Origin: Haemaphysalis longicornis
Lineage: Eukaryota > Arthropoda > Arachnida > Ixodida > Ixodidae
Reading direction: 5' to 3'
Length of the DNA stretch: 64,000 nucleotides
Assembly: GCA_013339765.2 (NCBI GenBank)
Contig: CM023454.1
Span: 151,934,480-151,998,479 of the forward strand
Shown: piece by piece, positions 55,626-64,000 of the stretch
Position numbering within the stretch: the first letter of the stretch is position 1
How the letters are laid out: every line of letters begins with the position of its first letter
Position numbers and translations under genes: made by a program
Notes under the pieces: model-generated
Databases searched by the model: none
Seen by the model: only the letters and a program-made list of their open reading frames with translations
What the model was told of the DNA's origin: nothing

Positions 55626-55837
55626 CGCATGCCGTGGTGTGTGACACGAAGACGACTTACGGCCAGTATTGAATAAATCCGGTTGAACGCAAGAGAGAAC
55701 GCCACCGCCTCAGCAAGCGCACGATTGCACCTCCCACCGGCACTTCTCCGGCGCCAAATCAGCGTGCGCCGTGTAGCAAGAGACATACTTCCAATCTTTG
55801 AATACACTTATACACTGCATTTTTCGCTGCTCCCAGA

Positions 55838-57190
55838 GAGAGAGAGAATACAACTTTATTGAAGCGCCCGCAGTTTTCCTGCCCCAATTTATTCAGGCGG
55901 AGGCTTGGATCGACGTGGCCTTACGTCGTCCTGGCGGCGAGGTTAGCGTCTTGCGGGCGTCGGCTTCCGGGGATTGGCCCCTTAAGCGCTCCGCCCATCC
56001 GGTCGCTGCCTCTCGACCGCCGCCAGGATCTGCTGGACGGCCTTGTGTTGCTTTTCGTAGTCAGTGGATCTCTTGGCCGCCTCGAATGGCGGTGGGAGAG
56101 CATCACCTCTGTTTGTATATTCTTGGTTCACGCAGTCTCTCAGGATGTGAGCCAGTGTGGCCGGTTCACTCCTGCACAGTTTGCACACGTCAGTCACGTA
56201 CACCTCCGGCCACAGGTGTTTCGCGAGCACTGGGATAATCACTGAATTGGTTTGCAGCTGCCTAAACACAACCGCCTCGGCTCGGGTCAGCCTTGGGTGA
56301 GGCGGTGCCATCGTTCTCCTGCCTAGTTTGTACCATGAGAGCACCTCGCCGTACCTGGTCATAGTGTCCTTGTCGGGGCAGTCCACGTCGTCGGCGGCCC
56401 TTCCCGCGGCGCGGCCGGCTAGTCCTCGCGCCACGGCGTTGGCCGTCTCGTTGTGGTTGGTGAGCCCCAGCGTGCTCGCTACCCCTTCCCCCGCGTGTGC
56501 GGGAAACCACTTAATCACTACACTGTCATTGTCACCGTCGGCTTCAGCCTTGCGCAGAATACGCGCGGCCGCACAGCACACCCTGTTCCTCGCGAAGTTG
56601 CGCACTGCCGTCCTGGAGTCGCACAGCACCGTCGTGCATCTTGGGTCCGACGATGGCTAGGGCCACCGCCGCTTCCTCGGCCTGACACGGCGTCTTGACT
56701 CTCACGCTGGCCGTCGATCTGGTCGCGCCAGTTCTGGCCTCGATTACGCTGACGCTGTAGGCGCCGTCGAAGTTCCGGTAACTCGCCGCGTCCACGAACA
56801 CGGCTCCCTCGTCGTTGGCGTGGGTCGCCATTAGCGCCTTGGCTCTCGCCAACCTCCTGTCCTGGTTGTAGGTTGGATTCACGTTCCGTGGGATCGGGCA
56901 CACGACGATGCGTCTGCTCGCTCCCTCCGGTACTCGCTCCTCGTCTCGATTTCCCTTCTTACGCTGACTCCCAGGCGACGCAGTATCGCTCGACCGGTCC
57001 TTGTCTCCGAGAGCCTCTCGAACTGCGCCGTCTGCTGGGCTTCCGCAATCTCCTCCAGGTTGTTGTGGACTCCCAGGGCTTCCACCTTCTCCGTGCTCGT
57101 GCTGCCCAAGAGTCCCAGTGCCGCCTTGTAAGCCTTGCGAAGATTTATTGTTAGTTGAGATGGCCTGGGTTTTTTCCCCTGCATCGTGAG
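55838..57190 (-). pseudogene. 5'-truncated LINE: RT end, RNase H and zinc motif
   Basis: The same LINE group as the 7.2-12.8 kb element, on the minus strand, sharing the 3' end type (AATAAAGTTGTATTCTCTCT). It begins near 57190 with KKPRPSQLTINLRKAYKAAL and LEEIAEAQQTAQFERLSETR from after the RT. RNase H follows: AVFVDAASY near 56800, CQAEEAAVAL near 56680, then in another frame LCDSRTAVRNFARN near 56620 and IKWFPAHAGEG near 56515. The D-E-D residues are visible. A C-terminal DVCKLCRSEPATLAHILRDC zinc motif lies near 56190-56130, with the stop at 55982. There is one frameshift within RNase H. Confidence 0.85.
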
Positions 57191-57410
57191 TTGTCCGCTG
57201 TGCGAGATTACCCAGCTTTCCGACGTCAGAATAATAATAATATTTCCTCTATTTTCCATCCTTGGAGATTGGGGAGGGAAGGAAAAAAAGCTGTACAGTA
57301 ATCCACGGCCGGGCCAGAGCGGCGGCGCGCGCTGTGTTGATACCAACGCGTGCGCGCACGCCTCCGCTCGAGCCCGGCCGCGAATCAGCTTGACTTGCTC
57401 CCGCCGCCCC
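57191..57410. other. Unassigned spacer between two LINEs
   Basis: No feature recognised. The exact 3' end of the next LINE is not defined and may extend into this interval. Confidence 0.35.
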
Positions 57411-58910
57411 AACATAAAATACAATATAACATGTTCAATTTTCAGCAGTGTAAAGCGTACAATAAACACACCGACAAAAGAAAAGAGAGAAAAAAAGGTG
57501 AAACAAATAATCAGCAGTCTTTGCAATAACATAAAGTGCGCAACTATCCCGGTTGCATGCGTTTTTTTACATAATACGAAATAAAAGAACAGTTGTGTAC
57601 AGAAAAAAAGAATGTATACTGTTACAATAGGTAAGCACAGGAAAATACATGAAATAAAATCGGCAGCAATCACTTGGTTTGTAGGTTAAAGAAGGCACGC
57701 AATTCCTTGACCGTTGTCCTTTCGATAACAATGGTGTTTGTATGGCAAAAATTTAGCAATTCTGGAAGTTTGGGTTTCAAAATTTGAGTTCCATAGTTTG
57801 TTCTGCAGACGTCAAGATTTCATTCGTTCGAGTGAGATATGGGTTAATTTTTACGGTGAGACAGGACAACTGTGTGAGAAAGTTTCTTTGTTGTTTAAGT
57901 TCTTTTTTATAAATTAAGGGTAAGCGACAGGAATAAAAGTGATATATTTCATTATGAAAGAGCTCATTATGAACGCTTTATGAACGCATTATGAACGCAT
58001 TTCATTATGAACGCTTATGAAAGAGATCGGCGGAGGGATGGTCAAAAGGGACATTAGAGATATTTCTCACAATTTTTTTTTGCGTGGCATGAATTGTTTG
58101 TAGATTTGCGATTGTAGTACTACCACACACGAGGTGGCAATAGTTAATATGCGAGTAAAACAATGAATTATGCAGAATTTTTTAACTTCAGTTGGCGTAT
58201 GGCCTTGCAAATGTCAGTTAATCCGACTATTCTCGATAATTTTGATTTTGAATGGTTCATGTGCTCGTCCCAAGTCATTTTTTTTTTCTGTGAAGATAAT
58301 CCCAAGTGTTTTATAATCAGTAACTACCTCTATCGCTGCATTGTTGTACTTAATGATATCGAAAGTAGGTACATTTTTTCTTTTTGGGCGAAAAAGAACA
58401 GCTTTAGTCTTATTTGTGTTTACTTTGAGGGCATTGTACTCGGTCCATTTGCTTAGTTCAGCAAGGGTGTTGTTTGCTCTTGTAGCGAGACTAACAGGAG
58501 ATGTATCAGAAAACAGTAATGTGGTGTCGTCGGCATATATAATAAATTTCGTGGTTTTGTCTTTGTTTACAATGTCATTAATGTATAATTTGAAGAGTAA
58601 CGGGCCAAGAATACTACCTGGCGGAACGCCAGATGATAAAGGTTTAACTTGTAATGAATAGCTCTTAAGGCTTACCTATTGACGTCGGCTTCCTAGGTAA
58701 GATTTTAGCAAAGTTAAACCAGTGACGCGGAAACCGTACAATTCTAATTTCTTCAATAGTAGCGCGTGACTTAACTAGTCAATTGCCTTTGTATAATCTA
58801 TATACGGGGTGATCAAATTGAAGTCTACAGTTTTTTTTAAATAGGCGCTTAGATTTACGCGAAGACCACCTCTACAGTGAAGTTTGGCGCCAAGGGTGAC
58901 ACCTAAGTAG
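57411..58910 (-). pseudogene. YADD-type LINE ORF2, reverse transcriptase to 3' end
   Basis: Minus-strand RT remnant. A small piece at 58835-58910 reads YLGVTLGAKLH. From about 58810 come YIDYTKAID, LSHALLLKKLELYGFRVTGL and KSYLGSRRQ. GVPPGSILGPLLFKLYINDI is motif B with the usual Q changed to P. KFIIYADDTTLLFS (motif C) lies near 58545, and LKVNTNKTKAVLFRPK near 58420. Later YSHINYCHLVCG near 58150 and LTVKINPYLTRTNEI near 57850 belong to the thumb and C-terminus. Frames shift repeatedly. The 5' end is truncated and the 3' end is uncertain. Confidence 0.8.
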
Positions 58911-58943
58911 GAGGTAATTATTGATGTAGCTGGCTTAATTAAC

Positions 58944-59100
58944 TAAAATTGATTAATTATCTTTTTAGTGATGGCAGTAACCAGGCATGTTTGTATTGGA
59001 AAGTTAGACGCAATCGTTTTTCTACGCAGTTTCAGTTGACAGAATTCTTCTAGCGCATCCGTAGTCCGAGATATCAAATGGCCGTTCGGATGATTACGCA
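58944..59100 (+). repeat. Left arm of an inverted repeat pair
   Basis: CAGGCATGTTTGTATTGGAA, AGTTAGACGCAATC and AGAATTCTTCTAGCGCATCC recur in inverse order and sense at 60684-60835. The arms are about 150 bases each and about 1.6 kb apart. Confidence 0.9.
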
Positions 59101-59289
59101 TGCTAAAAGCCACGATCAGCGCATAGCTCCTCCCTTTTGCTCTGTGTTTCGATAGCGGTTCCGAGTAGTGCAGGTTGCGATAACGTCAGCCAACAATGAA
59201 TGGGTGCCAGTTATCACTTTTTCCCGTGCCTCCACCCCTTTGTCGAAATAAACACCGTACACAGCAGGCACGTCACAGAAGGGAGGAGC
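59101..59289. other. Unassigned spacer
   Basis: No feature recognised before LINE sequence becomes readable. It contains a GGGAGGAGCT element that appears twice in inverse sense near 59128 and 59281. Confidence 0.4.
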
Positions 59290-60474
59290 TTTGCGCGGGT
59301 GACGACTGTCTTGCATGCGTAAGAAACCCAAAGTTACTTATCAAGCTCAGAGCAATACTCAAAAACGAATCTTTGCTACCCTGGATTAAATCTTATCTTT
59401 CCTTCCGGCGTCACACTTTAACCGTGGATGGCGAAGCGTCACGCACTGCCACAGTAGAGTCAGGTATTCCACAAGGTCCCGTTCTCGGGCCCCTTTTCTT
59501 TTTACTTTTTATTAATGATATAGCTCGCGATATCCCTGTAAAGGTAAAGCTGTTTGCAGACGACTGCATTATTTATCATGCAATCCGTAGCCATAACGAT
59601 CAGACCCCCCTCAATGAAGCTCTAGGTAAAATACAAAATTGGAGCACAACGTGGCAGATGATTCTTAACTTAAAGAAAACGGTAGCTTTGACAATGACGC
59701 GCAAGAAAACGCCGTTGTCATTCACATACAACATGAACAACCACCTGGTCTCGGCAGTTACAAGCTATAAATACTTAGGTATCATGATAACGTCGGATCT
59801 CAAATGGAATCAACACATTACTTATATTCAGAAAAAGGCAATGCAGAAGCTAGGTTATTTATGAAGAACTCTAGGAAAATCCACTTACGATATAAAACTT
59901 CTAGCTTTTAAAACTTACATCAGGCCTCTACTGGAGCACGCCTCGGTCATATGGGATCCTCACAGTGTAGCCAACATTTCGAAACTGGAGAAAGTTGAAA
60001 GAAAGGCTGCAAGATTTATTTTTAATTCCTACAGTAGACTCGCATCCCCTACAGCGCTTTTGCATACCCCGAATTTACGAAGTCTCACAGTTAGACGCTG
60101 CCGTGAAAGATTAAAAACATTTTATTTGCTTTATCACCACAAATTTCGAATCGACACCAGCGCATACATCACCCTGTTCATTCGTCAGCAGACACGCTCG
60201 CACCACCCGAAAAAAGTCAGCGATTACGCATGCAAAACTAAATCATACAAAAATTCATTTTTTTCCCCGAACAGCACGTGAATGGAACCTGTTGCCTGCA
60301 CATGTTGTACAATGCCCGTATGTTTTATCATTTATGCGTGAGCTCCCAAACCCACCGAAATGTTGATTTGTGCTTGAATGATGTGCTTTTTTTTCTCTCT
60401 TTGTTGTGCTGTTTGCTTTCGTTGTAGCGCTCAGTCCTGCTTAAAGCCATGCCCCAAGGCTAGCAGTACCCCAA

Positions 60475-60475
<1 letters not shown>
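59290..60475 (+). pseudogene. FADD-type LINE ORF2, RT palm to 3' end
   Basis: RT palm, thumb and C-terminus of a non-LTR element. Blocks are KLRAILKNESLLPWIKSYLS, GIPQGPVLGPLFFLLFINDI (motif B, near 59464), KLFADDCIIYH (motif C, near 59549), YKYLGIMITSDLKWNQHITY (near 59767), then a stop at 59864. Next come YIRPLLEHASVIWDPHSV and VERKAARFIFNSYSRL in phase after it, and LRSLTVRRCRERLKTFYLLY near 60075. Motif A is absent, so the element is 5' truncated. The end reads AGCAGTACCCCAATAAATAA and runs into the TAAA microsatellite. Confidence 0.85.
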
Positions 60476-60517
<42 letters not shown>

Positions 60518-60543
60518 AATAAATAAATAAATAATATAAAAAA

Positions 60544-60600
<57 letters not shown>

Positions 60601-60645
60601 AAAATAAATAAATAAATAAATAAATAAAAATAAATAAATAAATAA

Positions 60646-60680
<35 letters not shown>
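60476..60680. repeat. (TAAA)n microsatellite at a LINE 3' end
   Basis: About 205 bases of TAAA units with a few one-base or two-base slips. It starts directly at the LINE 3' end (CCAATAAATAAATAAA), so it probably grew from the element's own terminal repeat. The YLFI-rich frames across it are artefacts. Confidence 0.95.
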
Positions 60681-60683
60681 ACC

Positions 60684-60835
60684 ATGCGAACGGCAATTAA
60701 ACTTCGCCGTTTGATATCTCGGAGTACGGATGCGCTAGAAGAATTCTGCCAATTGAAACTGCTTACAAACATGATTGCGTCTAACTTTCCAATACAAACA
60801 TGCCTGGTTAATGCAACCACTAAAATTCAATTTTA
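60684..60835 (-). repeat. Right arm of the inverted repeat pair
   Basis: Inverse of 58944-59100: GGATGCGCTAGAAGAATTCT, GATTGCGTCTAACT and TTCCAATACAAACATGCCTG. It has an extra stretch relative to the left arm (AATTAAACTTCGCCG). Confidence 0.9.
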
Positions 60836-60837
60836 TT

Positions 60838-61891
60838 TTTTCTCTCAACATAATACAATGTCGATGGTCTCCCTGGCCAGAAAACCGTTGCTACAACTTG
60901 ACGGGGTCAGGGAGCCAAATCAGCTCAATGACGACTCTACAATGCCATTAAAAAGAGGGATACAACATGACAGTACCTTTGAGAAGGCCAATAAACATCA
61001 CGAAAAAAATAAAAACAATAAAATACTTGTGTAGCGAGCTTGAACGCATTGGTTCGGCGTCACATAATTACGTACAGGTAAAAGAACAGACCAGACAATT
61101 CACGCTTATTTACACAACAATATAGCAAATAGAATTCAAAAACGATCATTTCTGACAAACGCTTCACGTAAGGAAGCACGTGTTAGTGTTCCATAATTGC
61201 CGCTAATTTCCTGTAATTTATTGAATATGCTTGGAATGTTGTATGCCAATGACTGCCAGAGATAATTTGTTCGTGGGCGTGGAACGAGCCATTTTCCCGA
61301 GCCACAAGTTGTATAAGTGCTAATTCGTAGATCAAGACCACGTAATTGTGTTACAAATTGCTTATATTTATCATTTGAAAAGTGTAACTGATATAGTAGA
61401 CGGTAAGAATAAAGCTGCCTAATATTGATTATTATATTCTGCTCAAACAGTTGCTTAGTCGGATGAAGGTACGGGACGTTATTTATACATCTGATAGCTT
61501 TCTTTTCTAACAGCAGTTACGTGTTAATATTTTTCTTGGTTGTCGTGTCCCAAACTAACGTGCAGTAATTAAGGTGTGACCGGAAAAGTAAATGGTTTTT
61601 TAAGTTTAATGTTAAGTTTAATGTTAAGCGAGAAGACGTCGCGGCATCGGTACAATGCGCCCACTGCGCATGACAGTTTTTTTGCCAGTAATTCAACATG
61701 GGCGTCCCATGTCATGCGGTGCGAGAGCACCACCCCCAATACTTTGTGCTGCTTAAAAATGTCGATTTGTGAGGCCCCCGAGATCAAGTCTTCGGTTACA
61801 TTTACATTTTTATTTTTAGGCGCGAATAGAATGCATTTGGTTTTCTTTGCATTAATTTTTAAACAGTTTTCGTTTGACCAAGCGTGTAATT
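60838..61891 (-). pseudogene. YADD-type LINE ORF2, thumb, C-terminus and 3' end
   Basis: 3' half of the LINE whose 5' half is 62991-64000; the Penelope insert lies between. It continues from the junction with AWSNENCLKINAKKTKCILF, then HKVLGVVLSHRMTWDAHVEL. In shifted frames come FRSHLNYCTLVWDTTTKK near 61560 and CINNVPYLHPTKQLFEQNI near 61480. Then LYSYRLLYQLHFSNDKYKQF near 61400, ending SLRKAFVRNDRF near 61140. The 3' untranslated end has AATAAA near 60840. A stretch of repeated LNIKLNIKL (TTTAATGTTAAG duplicated near 61610) is a local slip. Confidence 0.85.
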
Positions 61892-62990
61892 CGTAAGGAA
61901 ACATCATTGACCAAGCGCTGGAAGCACGCGCGCTAGCCTCCTTTGCCCCTCACCCAAAAGTGTTCTTGCGTTACGTCGACGATTGTTTTTGCGTCGTTCA
62001 GAAAGACGCGGCGAACAGCTTGCTGGCCCACCTCAACAGTATGGAACGTGCCATTCAGTTCACGTTAGAAGAGGAGGCCGATGGCAAACTTCCCTTCCTG
62101 GACGTCTTCGTGTCTCGGCAGGGCCAGAGGCTAAGTTTCAGCGTGTACCGCAAGTTCAGCGTGAAACGCACACAGGCCGCTACCTGAACTTCAGCTCCGT
62201 GCACCCCGCTTCCCACAAGAGGGCTGTTGTTAGCACGCTATTGCAGCGTGCGAAAAGATTGTGCTCGAAGACCGAGGATGCGGCCGTGGACACGGCAAAG
62301 GTACGCGACGACCTGGCTAGCTGCGGGTACCCGAGGCACTTTATAAGCGCAACGGAACTCCCACTGACCCGACGGGGACAACTGGACGCGCCTCCTGCCC
62401 CTATGAAGCGAGCTTCTGTGCCATGCCTTCCAGGAACAAGCGAATGTTTGGCGCGTGTCCTGCGGGAATATGACGCGCAGGTGGCCCACGTTCCAGCCAA
62501 AAAGATGCGCCAGGAGCTCCTGAGAGTTAAGGACCGCTTGCCGAAGGAGCGCTTCTCCCCGGTGTGGTGTACGAGATACCTTGTGCAGACTGCAGCGCCG
62601 TGTATATCGTGGAATCAAGGAATTATAAGAATCGTCTGCAGCAGCACGCACGTGACGTAAAGAATAAGAGCGTCCGCAACAATGGTTTAGCCGAACACGC
62701 CGTCGTGAATGACCACAGGATTGATTGGGACAATGCAAGAATCGTCGCAACAGAAAAAGTGACAGCATCACCGCTACATCTGGAATCTTTAATCATTCAG
62801 ACGACATCTAATACAGTCAATCGTAACGACAGAAGTCTAAACCCGATCTACGCACGCTTTTGCAGCGATTACTCAAGCCCACTTAAACGACCCACTTCTG
62901 GTGATTTATTAATTTGAACAAGGCTTCCGTGCTGGAAGTCGAAACGTCAAGAACGATTTTTGACTGGTCGGCGTCTCGTGTGTTTGAAAA
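61892..62990 (+). mobile_element. Penelope-like element inserted in a LINE, with 8-bp target duplication
   Basis: A 1099-base 5'-truncated PLE flanked by GTGTAATT at 61884-61891 and 62991-62998. Removing it joins the LINE frame as FTLTQLH|AWSNEN on the minus strand. It contains the end of RT, the linker and the GIY-YIG endonuclease, then a 3' end with GCTTCCGTGCTGGAAG and GTCGAAACGTCAAG. Two frameshifts make it inactive. Confidence 0.92.
61920..62917 (+). pseudogene. Penelope-like protein, RT end and GIY-YIG endonuclease
   Basis: The first frame holds ALASFAPHPKVFLRYVDDCF (RYVDD is the RT catalytic box), then LEEEADGKLPFLDVFVSRQG. Near 62180 it shifts to YLNFSSVHPASHKRAVVSTL and the linker to about 62560. 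It shifts again to VVYEIPCADCSAVYIVESRN and KNRLQQHARDVKNKSVRNNG, the GIY-YIG nuclease, ending at a stop at 62917. The YIG-type motif reads YIV, so its glycine is lost, which should damage the nuclease. The RT palm upstream of YVDD is absent. Confidence 0.88.
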
Positions 62991-64000
62991 GTGTAATTGT
63001 GTTAAGGTAAAATTGGCGGTGGAAAACAGGCGGGTTGCGTCAGCATTGCTAATAAATAAACTAGTATCATCTGCGTACAACACAAATTCGGCTTGTTTAT
63101 CAATAGAAATTACATTGTTAACATAAACATTAAATAAAACCGGTCCCAAAACACTTCCTTGCGGTACACCGCACAATATCTTTCTAAATGAAGACTGATA
63201 GCCATTGTGCACAACACATTGCTCCCTATTAGACATATAGGATTGCATTAGCGCGTGCGATACGCCACGGATTCCATACTTGTGAAGCTGTGAATGATGC
63301 AGTGAATGAAGATGCTGTAATGATGATGCTGTGAATGATGCTGTAGTCGATGAATATTGCAAGTGTGAGTTTGGAGGCTTCTATGTCTTTTAATATTATT
63401 TCTTTCTGCAAGAGCAGCGCAGACTCGGTGGAGCAGCCTTTCCTGAAACAATGCTGGTGTTTGGAAAAAATGTTATGCTTATAAAAAAAGCTTTCAAGCC
63501 GCGCCAACATAATTTTTTTCGAAACCCTTTGATAGCACTGGTAGGACAGATAAGGGTCTATAGTTAGAGGCATTGTTTTTGTCACCACCCTTAAATATAA
63601 CAACACTTTAGCGAGTTTCATTTTGTGCGGGAAGCAACCCGACTCGATTGCAAGGTTAAATATAGACTAGATACGGGCAAACAAGGTCGAGGACGTGTTT
63701 TCGGGTTTAATCTGCATGCTTTCAATGTGGAGGGCTTTGTTGTTTTTAAGTGGCATAAAAGCTTGATTAACTTCCGAGCTGTCTGTTGGTTTCAAGAAAG
63801 CAGTTTCGGGAACATGGTGGTCGAGAGCACATGACATGGGGTTGTGGGACGTAATGTTAGCATTTGCATTGATGAAGTGATCGTTGAAAGTGGTTTCGCA
63901 GTAACGGTCTCGCCACGAACAGTTGTGACGTTTCCGTCGCCCCGGTGCGTTTTCCCAGTGCATCATGTATAACTTTCCATGTTTGATCAGGACGGGATGC
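62991..64000 (-). pseudogene. YADD-type LINE ORF2, linker to RT motif C (runs past window end)
   Basis: 5' half of the LINE interrupted by the PLE. On the minus strand it enters from beyond 64000 with NDHFINANANITSHNPMSC, then PLKNNKALHIESMQIKPENT near 63740. It continues with IDPYLSYQCYQRVSKKIMLA near 63540 and KHQHCFRKGCSTESALLLQK near 63460. AIFIDYS (start of motif A) runs into a GATGCTGTGAAT-type repeat. KYGIRGVSHALMQSYMSNRE, GVPQGSVLGPVLFNVYVNNV (motif B) and EFVLYADDTSLFIS (motif C, near 63080) follow. Frames shift at the repeat. Confidence 0.85.
63286..63352. repeat. GATGCTGTGAAT-type short repeat within the RT frame
   Basis: Imperfect units TGAATGATGCTGT and TGAATGAAGATGCTGT replace the residues expected between motif A (FIDYSKAFD) and HKYGIRG. 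The repeat accounts for the frame change at this point. Confidence 0.75.

Noticed and set aside
60431..60820. YLFI-rich minus-strand frames
   Set aside because: They are the translation of the TAAA microsatellite.

Overview
The window is eukaryotic, repeat-dominated nuclear DNA. I found no host protein-coding gene, rRNA, CRISPR array or operon-like structure that I can support. The sequence is a dense graveyard of non-LTR retrotransposons (LINEs), Penelope-like elements (PLEs), short inverted-repeat DNA elements, satellites and microsatellites. The mix (an RTE element with a TGATGATGA-type tail, LINEs with GAAGT tails, a LINE carrying RNase H, and GIY-YIG Penelope elements) fits an arthropod, most likely an ixodid tick. 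That assignment is an inference from remembered repeat families and was not searched.

Layout. 0-7 kb: mostly unassigned, with a decayed LINE RT fragment (526-980) and a 118-bp near-perfect palindrome (6570-6687). 7.06-12.9 kb: a short TIR element split by a nearly full-length EN-RT-RNase H LINE (7238-12814) flanked by a 10-bp target duplication. 12.9-14.6 kb: a ~183-bp tandem array and a partial copy of a TIR element family called T here. 16-22.5 kb: LINE 3' ends, an intact TIR element, a GA microsatellite, an endonuclease fragment, a 288-bp direct duplication, and a PLE with inverted ends (21551-22545). 24.9-40.8 kb: pieces of one plus-strand FADD-type LINE bracket about 13 kb of inserted material. 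That material comprises GAGT satellites, a ~130-bp satellite array, a minus-strand I-type LINE (27.9-33.3 kb), a complete T element (34192-35825) and a foldback element (37595-38813). 40.8-43.96 kb: a minus-strand RTE LINE with a tRNA-like leader. 44-50 kb: mostly unassigned, with a long hairpin and a LINE ORF1 remnant. 50-52.6 kb: a LINE interrupted by a second long T copy. 55.8-64 kb: four more LINE segments, an inverted repeat pair around a TAAA microsatellite, and a PLE cleanly inserted into a LINE (61892-62990).

Nothing here works as a system of cooperating host genes. The coding capacity visible is retrotransposon enzymes: EEP endonuclease, reverse transcriptase, RNase H, GIY-YIG endonuclease, and nucleic-acid-binding ORF1 proteins with zinc knuckles. 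Nearly all are broken by frameshifts or stops. The most informative content is the nesting order, and the T family, which combines short terminal inverted repeats with an internal tRNA-like block.
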